Positions 23,573-36,221 of a stretch of DNA of 64,000 nucleotides are shown here, one piece after another (the stretch's first letter is position 1; each line of letters opens with the position of its first letter). The notes below the pieces were generated by a model. That model was not told where the DNA came from. It did not search any database and saw only the letters and a program-made list of their open reading frames with translations. Both the position numbers and the translations under genes were made by a program. Location: NCBI RefSeq assembly GCF_001632365.1, contig NW_024468519.1, positions 258,831-322,830 of the forward strand, read 5' to 3'. The DNA comes from Laetiporus sulphureus 93-53 (lineage: Eukaryota; Basidiomycota; Agaricomycetes; Polyporales; Laetiporaceae).

Positions 23573-25423
23573 TCACAGCTTCCGTCCCTTATTCCTCTCC
23601 TTATTCAAGAGGACCCGATTCTGCCGCTTAACTTCAGTCGAGAATTGCTCCTTCGTCGCCTTCTTATCCGCACGCCGCAGCTGTCGCTCTGCTTTGATGG
23701 CTTGCTTTCGGGTCTGTTTGTCTTCTTTTGATTCGTTTTTAGGTCGTGAGACGGTCACACACCGGGCTGTAAACAGAGTGAGTAGCAGAGACTTGCGCAA
23801 GAAAGCAATATTTACGCCGTATATCATCATCTGAGTCGGACTCCAGCGAATCGGAACGGTCGATCCTATGACGAGGCGCGGATTTGCTATCTTCCGTTAA
23901 AGGCAGACCTGTCTTCGGGTGGAGTGGTATTTTCGGGACAGGTCTGTCTTGACGAGCTCTGATTAGCCGAGGATGATTCTCCAAGACACTATACGTAGCT
24001 ATGGGGGGGGAGTAAGTCTAGGAAGAGCAGCGGCGAGCCGGCACCTAAGCATACATAGAATTGTTTCACAGTCCCATCGGTCCTTCTTCTCATCAATATC
24101 AAGCGGCATTAAGATGTCATCTTCTTCATTTTCCTCATTTTCCTCACGCAAGCGGACCCCGCCCAGTGCTTTCCGGATCGTATCGAGTTTCTCTGTGCCG
24201 GTTGCGCCAGCTAGAGCGGGACGCATTTTCCCGCCAAAGATCTCATAGTTCTCGAGAAACTCATTCATCATTGCATCGAAATCTTCGCGAGAGGTGATTA
24301 ACTCGGGTGCTCCGTCGGAATCGTCGGAAAGAGTATGGGTTTCTTCATCCTCTTCCGAATCGTATTCTTTTTGTATCTGGAACAATCTTGGGTAGACGAA
24401 CATATCTAGGCTGTAGATCTCGAGATGAGCTTACCTTATCGAATTGCTCGTCTATCAGCGTAAGACCTTCATTACGGAACATGGACGAGCTGCTCATGCT
24501 ATATCCAGACGCGTCGGAAGTGCCTTTTCGCCGTTTCTTGCCTCCGATGACAGATATCTGAGGAAGCGCCCCAATAGTGTCGCCGCCTTCTGAAGATGCA
24601 TCCACGTCAGAGCCAGCACTGCGAAGGCCATTCTTCTGAGCCTGCTTGAAATGTGCGAAGCGCGCTTCCCATCCTGTTCTTTCAGCATCGTCGAGGTCAC
24701 TGTCGGCCTCATCTCGTGCATCCGCCTCATCATGGCCATCTTCGATACCTTCGTCCGTAAACTCGAACTCAAGGTGTCCATCTGGGGCTAGCTCGCCATC
24801 TGCCACGAGATCTCCGAAGAAATCATCATCGAGGTCATCGTCCACAAATGCGTCGTCCTCGAGTGCCTCTAGCACCTGACGCAGGTGAGGATCGAGCTCG
24901 GGGTTAAACCGGGCTATTGACGATGGAATGCTCTCTTCCGCTTCATAGTTGCGAGGGACCTCGGACGTCGAGGGCAGTACCTCAGGAGGCAAGTCGATCA
25001 ACGTGATTGGCTCTTTAGCCTTTCCCTTGGGTTTTGACAGGGCTTCTACGAGTACGCTATCGACACCATCCTCTTGCATACCGACCGGGCGCAAATGCTG
25101 CATATAATTGTATTCAGTGTCATCGTAGTAGACGCCGTATAGCGCAGCCTCGCCGATATTTTCGCGCTCAGTATCATGAGCCAGGTCCGAGGGAGATAGA
25201 ATTTGCTCGAGCTCTGCTCTCGACTTTCCCTAATTAATTCGACCGTAAGTTGCGGAACATGCATAGAGTCGGTATGCCGAACCTTGGCAACATTGCCCCG
25301 CTCAAACGCCTTTAGAACATGTTGGCTCGCCTCTGGGTCATGTACTAGGGGGTCTCGCTGTGACCGGTGGACGAGCTGGAAGTGTCGTGCACCAGGCTGT
25401 CGGAATATGGATTTGGTGGGCAT
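23573..25423 (-). CDS. LTV1: 40S ribosome biogenesis factor Ltv1
   Basis: A 544-aa homolog of Ltv1, an assembly factor of pre-40S particles and export adaptor. Exons: 25283-25423, 24435-25229, 24055-24376, 23816-23998, 23573-23766. The start MPTKSIFRQPGARHFQLVHRSQRDPL and the later DDTEYNYMQHLR block are diagnostic of the family. The middle is strongly acidic (VDDDLDDDFFGDL). LITSREDFDAMMNEFLENYE and CETILSTYSVLENHP follow. The C-terminus is a basic coiled segment (KQAIKAERQLRRADKKATKEQF). It is convergent with FAB1 (193 bp apart) and divergent from TAF2 (start codons 208 bp apart). Confidence 0.94.
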
Positions 25424-25631
25424 CTTGTACGCTGTGCAATTTTGTGTCGAAGGAGGAGATTTGCGATGAGATTGCGAGATTCACAATTTGAGATGAAGAC
25501 CATACGGCCGGCGCTTACGAGTTCCAGCGTTCTATTACGTAATCACTACTTCTTGGTCTCGGTCGAGCACGTCGAGTGCAACGACCGGCCACTCCTCTCA
25601 ACCAATACTCTCACCTTCAATTCTACCCACC
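25424..25631. promoter_or_regulatory. Bidirectional promoter region, LTV1 / TAF2
   Basis: Only 208 bp separate the divergent start codons of a ribosome-assembly gene and a general transcription factor gene, so both promoters must overlap here. I see no TATA box. Confidence 0.45.
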
Positions 25632-28600
25632 ATGCAGAGGGAACACGTTCGCAGAGGCTTCTCCATATACGTCCTCTCATTAATCTCACCCGTTGACATC
25701 TGGTATTGACGCCACTTCTCGTCTTTACTAGTCATCAAAAGGTCGTCCTTGAGGTTGACTTCTCGGGAAGCATCTGGGTGAGATTACACTGTCAGATTCG
25801 CGATGGCCGGCGTTCTTATTCCTGTGGCAGGGATACACGGAGATCACGGTGGTTCCCACCAACAAGGATCTCAAGACTCTCCATCTGCATTCAAGACAAT
25901 GCAGTATGTTCTCGACCCTAAATGTTATTGCATTACTCATCATCGTCCCCCTCAGCGATCCACTCCGTTACCGTTGCCTCCCATCCAGCGGACTTTACTT
26001 ATCACGACCCTCTGGCGAGCCTCAATGTATCGAATCCGCAGGATGTCCATCTTCACCCTGAACTCAAGAGGAAGGTGTATTCGGCACTTGCGGAGGGCGA
26101 AGAGGGCGAACTCTCCATTGCGATACCAAACGAGGTGTCTCTAAGGCAGTCAGGACATGCTGCCGCTGGGCTTGTGAGCGAAGGTGCGGTATCTCCGACA
26201 TCATTACCATATTTTTGCTCATTCTCGCGACAGCTGCAACCCCGGAGCCTCAAACGCCAGGCCTGAACGCGCAGGCCACGCTTCCAGTTCCGGAATTTGT
26301 TCCCATTAACATCAATATCATCTACAGCATGCGGAACCCAGCCGATGGCATCCAGTTCGTCATACCGACGGACGCGTATCCATATGTGAGTGTACTTCCT
26401 CCTGCTCAGTAGTGATACCTGCTAAGCCTTGAGGCAGCGTGTACCACACGTGTACACGACACCCTCGTCTCCCGATGCTGCACGATGCTGGGTTCCTTGC
26501 GTCGACAATTTGTGGGAAAAGTGCACGTGGGATTTCGAGTTCGTCGTCCCAAGATATCTCGAGCAACGGGAGTCTGCACCCGAAGACGACGGAGAGTTGC
26601 TGGAAGGTGATAACCCCACCATTGTGGTCTGCAGTGGAGAGCTTGTTGAGCAGGTGGCTCATCCTTACAACTCGAGCAAGACGATCTTCGTGTTTTCTCA
26701 GAACACGTCAACCTCCGTGCAGCACATCGCTTTTGCCGCAGGGCCGTTTCACGTCCATTCCATTCCGGCTGATTTGAGTGCCGCTGAAGACGTGTCTGGG
26801 ACTTCACAACCTCTTATGCACGCGTTCTGCCTCCCGGGTCATGAATCGCTGCTGGGTACTTCTGTATCCTTCATGCGATCTGCAATGAGCTTCTATTCTA
26901 CCGAGTTTGGATCATATCCATTCGGGTCGCACAAGCTCGTATTCGTCGACGAGATGCCGACGCAGCGGTTTGATAGCGCCACACTTTCGCTCGTCACTGT
27001 GGACCTGCTACATGGCGAAGATGCGATTGATCAGGTCCTCGAGACCCGCCACTGTTTGAGCCATGCTCTTGCATGCCAGTGGATTGGCATCAACATTCAG
27101 CAGAAGACGTGGTCGGACACTTGGTTAACGAATGGACTTGGGTTGTACATCGCAGGACTTTTCATCCGGAAGCTCATGGGGAACAATGAGTACCGATTCC
27201 GACTGAAGAAGGACATGGAGCGCGTGCTCGAGCTCGATAATGGGTCCATGCCGCCGGTCTGCCAGCCACAGCTCCTTGAGCCTCCAGACTTAGTCACTCT
27301 GTCATTCATCAACCTCAAATCACCCCTCGTACTTCACATCCTCGATCGGCGCTTAGGGAAATCCGGCACATCCCTCGGATTGTCTCGCGTCCTTCCCAAG
27401 GTGTTCTTGTCTGCTATCAGCGGAGAGCTACCAAACAACGCGCTCTCGACTCATTCGTTCCTAAGGACTTGCCGCAAAGTGAGCGGCATTGATCCACGTT
27501 CGTTCGCAGAACAATGGATATATGGCAGTGGCTGTCCTACGTTCGGGTTCTCTGCCACCTTCAATCGCAAAAAGATGGCAGTGGAAATCTCAATGCGCCA
27601 GGAAGCCCCGGCGTTTAAGGTTCACGAGAACAATGAGGTGACGAAAGTGCTCATGAAGCCAGTGCCGTTCTTCGAGGTGTGAATGACACTTTTTGTTACT
27701 TCTCGCATATCTAACACAAAGAGTAGGGCCAGATGACAATACGTATACACGAAGCTGACGGCACGCCTTACGAGCACGTTCTCGACATCAGGAGTTCTTT
27801 TAAACGCTATGAGGTTCCATTCAACACCAAATACAAACGTGTGCGGCGGAATACAAAGCGGTATCTTGCCCGTCAAGCTGCCGCACAAGCCGCTGCAGAG
27901 GGTGATGCGGAGGCTGCGGCTGCTATGAATATGGTGGACATGGGGTTCGGTCTGGAAATCTGGGAGAACGAGAGGGAGCGAGAGAATTGGAAAGTCGCTG
28001 ACTGGACCGAAGAAGATGAACAGAACATGGCCGGGCAGACGTACGAGTGGATACGGATTGACGCTGACTTCGAATGGATTGCCGCTATTGCCTTTGACCA
28101 GAAGGATTATATGTGGGTCTCGCAGTTGCAGCGCGACCGGGATGTTGTTGCGCAGTATGAGGTAGGTCTTCTCAAAGCTGTTATACTCGGTAAATCATCA
28201 ACTTCTCTTGTTTTTCTTCTTCTCCAGGCCATCCAGGTGTTGTCGAAGACACCGAATGCCATCATATCGAGCACGTTGGCCAAGACAGTGCTCGTGTCCA
28301 ATTACTACTTCCGGATCCGCTGCGAGGCTGCACAGGCTCTCGTCACTGTAAGTATGCATCAGATGCAAAATGCTACTGGCCAGCTCACCGCGTGTTGCTC
28401 GTAGTGCGCAATGCGGCGGATGGACTGGCTAGGCTTGTTCCACCTGTTTAAGCTATTCCTGAGATATTGTTACGAGCCAGAGGATCCCAATCCCGACCTG
28501 TTCAGCCACACGTATGTGCCACGTCCGAACGATTTCAGCGACTTCGCAGAGTACTTCGTGAGGAAGGTAGGATCATACACGTAGATTGTTTGCTGACCAA

Positions 28601-31600
28601 TGCTGACACTGCAATCACAGAGTTTGATCAGGGCGATCTCGAAAGTTCGTTTCGAAAACGGCAAGACACCACCCATTATCCGGCAGTTCCTCATCGATCA
28701 ACTCCGCTACAATGATAACACATCCAATCCAGTGAGTAGCTGGAAATCGATCATAAATAGAATCCTGAACGCTTTCGCAGTACTCAGACGCGTTCTACAT
28801 CTGCACCATCATCGCTGCATTGGCATGCGCGACCATCTCCACCGTTCCTCCCGAACGCGGCGAATTCATTGCCACGGATACTCACCCAGTGCAAGACCCG
28901 ACAGACATTAAGCTGCTTGAGCAAGCATTGACGGAGGTCGACAGGTATCGCAGCATGGATCGACTTATTCCCACATATCATAACGTCGTTACGGTCGCCG
29001 TGGTCGAGGTCGGTGGTTCTGTTCTTGCGGAGGGAGTTCAGCTATTCAGAGTGTTCTTACAGTTCCACCTCATGCTGAGCGTCGCCAACCTTATCCCGCA
29101 TGACCCTCGCTTGTTCTTCCCGTTGACACGGTGCGTATTCCATATATTCAGGTCGATGTAGTATTCTGATGCCATGTAGTGAGGGCAACTACTCCCAAGT
29201 ACGCATGGCGGCGTTCGACTACTTGTTCCTCTCAAAATGGTACACGCCGAAGGTCATGCGCTATATCCTCGCCGTCATGGCACATGATTCTTCGCGAGTG
29301 GTCCGCCGACATGTTGCGCAAAATGCATGTCTAAGTCTGGCGCTACTTGTGACCATGGGCGAGATGAAGACGTTGAAGGAGACTGAATCTCTGCTGATTG
29401 AGGAAGACGGCACGAACGCTGAAAAGGCGAAGGAGAGTAAGAAGAGCGACATGGATCTCATGATTAAAGCATTCAGGAAGGATAGGGAGCTGGGCAAGAG
29501 TGAAGTGATTAGAGAATACTTGATGCCAATTGCTCTGTATGTCGATTTTCCGTATGTTATCTTCCGGATTGTCGCTGATAACATCCTGTCTAGCGCTCCT
29601 GAAACTGATCACGAAGTCCGATGGGGTCTGCTGAAGCTAGCAGACCTTCTTATCAGAGGCGCTGAGGAGGCACCTCCCAAGGTTATGATTCATTTGCCTC
29701 CTACCCCTGTATCGGAAGTTGCGCCCGTGCTCCCTGCGGTCAAACTGCCTCCAAAGGCTCGGCCTTCTTTCAAGAGTGGAGGTCCTCCGACAAAGGCCAT
29801 CGCGCCTCCTTTCACCCCCCGTCTCAAGTTTATGTCCAATAACTCGCAAGTCGACGTTTCAGCCAGAATGCCGGGCGCGGTCACCCCTAACGTTAGTCGC
29901 CGTGACGTCTTTCCTGTTCCAAGACCACCAGCCCCGAAGAGAATATCAATCGTAGAGAAGAAGGATAAGAGCATTCCTAAGGCACGATCTGGTGGCATGA
30001 GTCTGAACGACGTACAAGCTTGCCGCAATGCTTTGAAGAAACTACAAATGCACAAGAATGCCCACTGGTTCTTACAGCCGGTAGATCCTGTGCGAGATAA
30101 TGCCCCGAAGTACGTGTCGTCGTCACATTTTCTCCCTCCTGTCGACCTTACAGTGCTTTAGCTACTTCGACATCATCAAGAAACCGATGGATCTTAGCAC
30201 CATGAGTGCGAAGCTGGAGCAGGGAAAATACAGGGATCGATTTGCCTTTGAAGAGGATTTTCGCCTCGTAATCAGCAACGCAAAGTTGTACAACCTCCCT
30301 GGCAGCTTCGTTCATAACGAGGCTCTTGGTCTTGAATCGTTCTTCGATAAGCGTAAGTTGCGCTGTCCTGTGATAGTAGTCGCGATTTTCATATCGGGTC
30401 GCAGAATGGGTCCGCATCAACAAGACACTTGAAGCTGCGGATCGGGCCATGCAGTCTCGGGCTGTCCACCAACCTCCACTCCCCACCAAGGCGCCGAGCG
30501 TAGTTTCTCTGGTATCTGCTCCTGTGGCCTCCTCTTCTAATCCAGTCGCTCCCTTGTCTTCCCGGCCATCTGTCAAATTGAAGGTTGTCAGTGCGGCAGC
30601 TGAGAGACAGACCACTCCTAAACCCGCGCCGAAGTTAAAGGTGAAGAAAGTGCATGAGTTAAAACCTCCTGCGGAACGGCAATCAAGTCCTGCCTTCATT
30701 GACGATGGGTCTGCTGATCTCCTAGAGGAGGTGATAGCGATCGAGCGGGAGAAAGACGAGGAACAGCGCAGAAACCGCGCCTCAACATCCATTGAGAAGG
30801 AGAGGGAAAAGGAGAAGCAAATTCCTAAAGTTATGGTCGGAAAGCGCAAAAAGCCTGCCGAGGAGACACCAGGAGACGACCTGCTAGCTCTTACCTCAAT
30901 GCCTAAGAAGGATAGGTCCATACCGCCGCCCTCTGTAGGCGTAACCCCTACCAAGGCAGCCGCGGTCCCTCAGAAGAACGACACCAGTGCATCCGCCCAG
31001 AAGAACAGCGCTGTGCAACCGAAGAGTAAGGAAAAGGGTGTCAGGCCTGTCGAGAATCCGGCTCCGACTCCAGAGGCAGGAATATCTCAGCGTCCCTCTA
31101 CTACCAAGGGCAAGGAGAAAGAAGTGCCACCTCCCATCAATGCGGCTTCTATGCCGTCGAAAGCGAAAAGGTCGCCCCCTCAGGGCATCTCAATCAACGA
31201 GAAGAAATGTAGAGATGTCTTGAAAACGCTCATGAAATTGCCAAACGCAGCAATCTTCTTGAGGCCAGTTGATCCCGTACTTGATGGATGCCCGACGTAA
31301 GCTTAAGGTTCCTATATTTATGTGAACTGAACACGAAGCGCTTCACAGATACTATGATGAGATCAAAGAGCCGATGGACTTCAGCACAATATCCAACAAG
31401 CTCAACGAGGGCGCGTACGCGACGATGGAAGACTTTGCACAGGACATCGAACTTATCCTCCACAACTGTCGAACCTTCAATCCCTCAACGACTTATCCAA
31501 CACTCTGTGCTGATGAAGTCGAGCGGGTGTTCAAAAAGGAATGGGGGAGAGCTTTGGAGAAGAAATTGACTGGACGAGAGAAGCGGAGTTTACAAGGGAT

Positions 31601-32048
31601 CATGACGAAGCTTAGTTCTGACCCACAGTAAGTTGCTCTGCTTCGCACTAACCATGCTCAACATTGACTAGTTTTGCGCAGACATTACGTCTTCTGGGAA
31701 CCGGTGGACCCGATCGCCTTGGGCATACCAACGTATTTCGACAGGATTCCGCGCAAAGATGCACGCGACCTTCGTACGATCCGTGAGAAGCTTGATGCGG
31801 ATAAGTACGACTCTGTTGCTGCCTGGGAGGCAGACATGAACCTGATGGCCAACAACGCCATTAAGTTCAATGGAGCGACATCGGAGGTCGGTCAAATGGC
31901 TACGGCGATCAGGCGTAGGTATCAAGAAATGGTCACACCTCTGAAGTCGTCCCCTGCCACCAGTACCAGCACCACCCCAACGGCGACGAAGAGAAAAGGT
32001 AATGAGAGAGAGACTAGCCAGTCTTTCAAGAAGGCCAGAATCGGATGA
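25632..32048 (+). CDS. TAF2: TFIID subunit TAF2 with three C-terminal bromodomains
   Basis: About 1830 aa, the TAF2 subunit of TFIID, an M1-aminopeptidase-like scaffold that contacts the core promoter. Downstream exons are 25831-25903, 25956-26183, 26234-26385, 26438-27676, 27727-28161, 28228-28347, 28405-28566, 28621-28731, 28781-29008, 29063-29130, 29180-29536, 29594-30109, 30162-30352, 30405-31296, 31349-31627 and 31682-32048. The peptidase-like core shows CWVPCVDNLWEKCTWD. The zinc site is degenerate (CLSHALACQWIG instead of HExxH), as in other TAF2s. After a HEAT-like helical part, three bromodomain modules follow at about residues 1215-1320, 1580-1690 and 1710-1800. Each has the acetyl-lysine Asn region (NAKLYN, NCRTFN, NAIKFN) and a PMDL/PMDF-type ZA loop, weaker in the third. 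The first exon (25632-25670, joined to about 25742-25777) is uncertain. Confidence 0.92.
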
Positions 32049-32215
32049 TCTATATTGATTTGCTGTCTGTTGTGCGCTTATCACTGCTTGTCGCATTGCT
32101 TTCATGTACATTAGTCTTGCACAGTCAGCTATTCCTCCGGGAACTTTCGAAAACTTTGTTGAATTGGTCGTGAAGTCGGGGATATGTTATCAAGTGTGAA
32201 TGTACCACCACACGC
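32049..32215. other. Convergent gap, TAF2 / DUB-like gene
   Basis: 167 bp between the stop codons of two converging genes; only 3' UTR and termination signals are expected. Confidence 0.5.
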
Positions 32216-34822
32216 TTATTGCTCGTCCTCTACTAGATCCATCGGCTCCTCTCTTGATTGAGGAGGCTCAACTATACTCGAGGACATCGTAAACTCCGAG
32301 GGAGTCGGCGAACTAGGCGGGGAATTTGGATCAAGAACTTGCTCGGCAACATCTGAAGGTAGTTCAGATAAGAACAGACGATTGTTGTGTTTGACAGAAT
32401 TCTGCGCCAGTAGATGTCAGATTATGTGAATCTTAGGCAGAAACATGGAAGACAAACCTTGACAGCTTCAGGCCATGGAGCTAGCGTGTTCTCGACCTCT
32501 GCGGAAAGTGCAAGGCTGTAGATTAGGAAGTAAGGCCCGGTTCCGAGGTGTAGACCGATTGAATCATTGAGAACAGTGTCTTCTGAGACCTGGAGAGAAT
32601 CGTGAGAACACAACGACTCGTGAACGATGAATAGCGATATACTTCGGTGACAGCATAATCGACCGTTTTCCACCACGCATTCTTATGCTTTACATAGGAA
32701 TAGAGATGATTGCGGCCGTATAAACCGTCATGGACGAGGACCACCCGCAAATCGTACTGTAAATCCATGTCGAGGAGTGCTTAAGACGTTAACGAATTGT
32801 CACTCACTCTATGTTGCCTCAGCTCCGGACAATCAAAGATGTTGGCAGCCTCCAGCTTTAGCCTTGCAACGGTCGCATCAATAGCTACGAGATATTAGCG
32901 ACATTCGACACCAACCGTCGAACTCACTTTGTAATTCATTCTCAATGCGGGCGAGGATCTTACGAAGTTTGAGCGCAGTGTCATGGATCATGGCCTTGCG
33001 CTCCGCGCTGTCATCGTCCTCGGCTACATGCTCGTAATAATGAAGCGAGGATCGCAAATCAGCCAGTGTATCTCTATTCTGCATGGAAAGGAATGTTAGT
33101 GCGACAATGAGCAGATGCAAAGAGTAGGCACGCACGTTATGCCGCGTCAATGACGCTCTCTTGGCAAGAAGCTGTTCGACCTCGGCCAAAAGCTCGCGCT
33201 GCTTTCTTCTCTTCTCAATCGCAATTGGGTAGTTGTTTTTCATGAACTGGTCCAGATATACATGTTTCGGATAGACGAACGTCGTACGCTCAGGCCGTGG
33301 TCCAGCACCCAGGGAAGCCTCATACGAGGGTGGGTCAATATCTCGGAGGATCTGAAACGCGACCACTTCGGACGGCTCAAAAATGACCTGCTGCTTGGTA
33401 TCATCACCCGAGAGACCGAGCTCGATTGCCAGGCACGACATCAGATCGTTTGACTCCTCTGATCCTCCGACGGTGACCTTTACAGCAGACGGATCTATCC
33501 TGCGGTCAAACGGTGTGTTTGAGAGGTCATCGTCACTGAAGCCGTGGCGAAAATGGAACAGTCTGCTCCATTCAGAAAAGTTAAGACGACGAATCAGACA
33601 ACGAAAACGGGGAGGATCAGTACGAACCTAGGCCACGACGGTGCCGAGTTAGTGGGGACGTCGTCGTGCAGAACGAGCTCAATATGCCATGCCAGTGAAC
33701 AGTAAAATACTGATGATCACTGAGTCACAGCGAAATGCTACAGATGGACAGTTTGCGTACTGAAAGACACGTCGCCGGGGCGTTCTAAGGGACTGCTCCA
33801 CTGTTCTGCGGATAACGCTTCAAGAACAGCGTCTACGCTCAATTCGCCCATCAGGGCGAGATCCATGTTTGCGAAGATTTCCATGAGGGACCACGTCGTT
33901 GCCGCTACGCAATGTCAATGAGGCATTTGTTAGAATCACAATCACTAGTGGATCACCTGCATCGCTCCCTGGGTGACTGAATGCTTTCACATTGTCGCCT
34001 TCTTCTGGAGTGTCAGGCAAAGGTCGCCACCGCGCGACAGCCTGGCGGACTTGGGGTACAAAGAACAATCCTTGGAGGATGAGTGCGGCGTAGTTCAGCG
34101 AGGGGAGTGTAGGGCGAAGTGCAATGGGCCTGGCATCCTTGTAAAAAAACATATTATCGTAGGAGAGGGGTGCGCACCTGCCGTCCTTGCGCACACGCTC
34201 TTCCAGTGGCAGCTCCACAAACATCTCCTCTTCGACATTTGCGGTCAGGCTTGCTTCAATCGCGCGACTGAGAGACTGGTCATCATGCGGCACGCTGACG
34301 GTGCTGATTGCCACCTGTATCATCCGTCAGTGAGGCCTCAAAATATCAATTATACATACTCGTACATTGGACGGCACCATAGCCCAGCTGTCATTCGGCG
34401 CTCTATTACTGGGACCAAACTTGGGGCCTTGGTCCTCCAACGACGCCCGGAGTGCGCGCGAAAGCTCCTTATCCTCATCCTCAGCAGTGAGATCTATCAC
34501 AGGCGGCTTTTCTTCAGCCTTCGAAGCTGGTAAAGGTATCAATCAATGCGCATATAGTCGTGCAGATCGGGCCACACTCACTGGGTGACGTCGTTGGCAT
34601 TGGGGCAGAGGTCCCTGCTTCTTGAGATACGTCCATCGGCACCGAGCGAGTCATTGCATCACTCTCCAGCATAGCTGCTCCTGCCTTTTCCACATCGCCA
34701 TCGTGCCTCCGAAGCAGGGAGAGCGCGGCATCGACTGTTAGGCCACCGTCCGAAACTGCGACCAACGTCGCAACATCTGTCTCCTCGTTCGCGGTAGGAG
34801 GGGCTGGTGTGAATTTTCCCAT
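32216..34822 (-). CDS. UBA/UIM ubiquitin-specific-protease-like protein
   Basis: 690 aa. Exons: 34582-34822, 34366-34526, 33957-34314, 33761-33904, 33628-33709, 33136-33562, 32928-33078, 32808-32884, 32643-32756, 32458-32589, 32216-32401. The N-terminus holds a UBA-like segment (VDAALSLLRRHDGDVEKAGAAM), then two ubiquitin-interacting motifs (DEDKELSRALRASLED and DQSLSRAIEASLT). A USP-type fold follows. Near its C-terminus is a good His box (YDLRVVLVHDGLYGRNHLYSY, then WWKTVDYAV and GPYFLIYSLA). At the expected Cys box the sequence reads PSLNYAALILQGLFFVP, with Asn where the catalytic Cys should be. It therefore looks like a ubiquitin-binding pseudo-DUB of the USP25/28-like kind; that is inference from position. 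It is head-to-head with MED11. Confidence 0.78.
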
Positions 34823-35003
34823 CGTCTCGGAAGTACCTGTTCTCTCAAGGACAGCAATCAAGTCGCACAGGTGAATAAAATGTGCAAGGCACGAATTCAG
34901 ATTTGACTACGGTTCTACGCGGCGCTTGCAAGTAGTGTGGCTGAACCCATAACGCCTTGCATTGGACTGCGTGCCATAACTGAATGAACTATTAGACTAT
35001 CTG

Positions 35004-35653
35004 ATGTCGGCCAACGCGAGCGCACCAGTACCTTCAAGCCAAAATATTGAAGTCGATATCGATCCTATTTGGACGTCCAGTCGCACTGCTAGACAGATCT
35101 ACGCGCTAGGCGAAGTCGAAAAGGTACGAGCGTAGCTGTAAACCCTCCTCGGTGGTCTGGACTGACCATAGTCTCAGGACATCAGCCGTCTGCTCTCACT
35201 GGCTGCATCCTCCATCTCATTGCTGACCCTACCTCAGACGGATGGGCCCGATGATGGACTGCCTCAAGGCGGGGAGAGGTCCGAACAATTCGTGCTCGAA
35301 GCGAGCGAGTACTTCGAGAGGCTAGACGTGGGTGCTGAACGACAATCTTGTCGACTCTTGACCTCATGCAGCCTCATATACAGGCTATCCACATCACGAT
35401 CCGTTCCTCCCTCGCTCACATCCGACAATCGCGAATTGCCCCCTCAGCCATCAACGCTCCTCCGCCAGGCTTCGTGCCTCCTTCTCTCGGAGTGGGTCTT
35501 CCGTCTGCAGACGAAGAGTACAGCAAGGGAACCCGGGGCTTACAAGAGGAGAGAGTCGAGAGAGATGCATGGAAGGGGATCATGGATGCCCTGAAGCGTT
35601 TGAAGGAAGCCCGAGAACAAGAGAACGCAGATGCCAGTATGGCGGAAGAGTGA
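35004..35653 (+). CDS. MED11: Mediator complex subunit 11
   Basis: A 179-aa head-module subunit of Mediator that joins TFIIH/Pol II recruitment. Exons: 35004-35123, 35178-35327, 35384-35653, exactly 180 codons. The Med11 signature is the pair of helices RQIYALGEVEKDISRLLSLA and FVLEASEYFERLDAIHITIR, then SSLAHIRQSR. A charged helical tail with KRLKEAREQE follows. It starts 181 bp from the divergent DUB-like gene and ends 62 bp from TBCA, with which it converges. Confidence 0.88.
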
Positions 35654-35715
35654 CGCACGGCATGGTATAATGCTCCTTGAGCCTATGGGTACAGCAGCTG
35701 TCTGAATCTATGACA

Positions 35716-36221
35716 TTATACGCTAACTTCCTCCATAGCCTCCTGCGCCTGCATGAACGCCTCGTCCTCTCGCAAAGCCGGATCTTGTTCCGCAGAGACC
35801 TACAGCTCATGTCAGACGAAACGCCGGAAGGAACGACCCCCAACTCACGATTAGTTCACGCAAGTCTTGCATGGAACCTCCGAGGCGATTTGAGGTATCT
35901 TGGATCATCTTCTGAGATTCTTCCATCATTCTCCTCTGAAGGGCGTAGGAAGAGTGGAAGTCCAAGGTGCGACGACATGATTAGGCGCAACAGAGACGCA
36001 CTGTGTTTTTGATGTCCCAATCCTCTGCACCATCTGCAATGAACTTGTCTAGCTTCCGCTTCAGCTCCTCTGCTTCCCTCTCGTAGGATTTATGCTCCTT
36101 GTATAGCCTGATCATGAGCATGTCAGTAGCAGGAAGCGTGATGAAGTTTGAACACGAATTACCGTTTGCATGCTCCCGACTTGATCTTGAGTTGACGGCG
36201 GATCGCTGCGGTATCACTCAT
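35716..36221 (-). CDS. TBCA: Tubulin-specific chaperone A
   Basis: A 111-aa three-helix chaperone that holds beta-tubulin during tubulin folding (yeast Rbl2). Exons: 36163-36221, 36002-36107, 35849-35935, 35716-35799, exactly 112 codons. Family landmarks are the start MSDTAAIRRQLKIKSGACKR, then LYKEHKSYEREAEELKRKL, TRRMMEESQKMIQDTSNRL and the acidic C-terminal helix FMQAQEAMEEV. The length is normal for the family. Confidence 0.92.
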
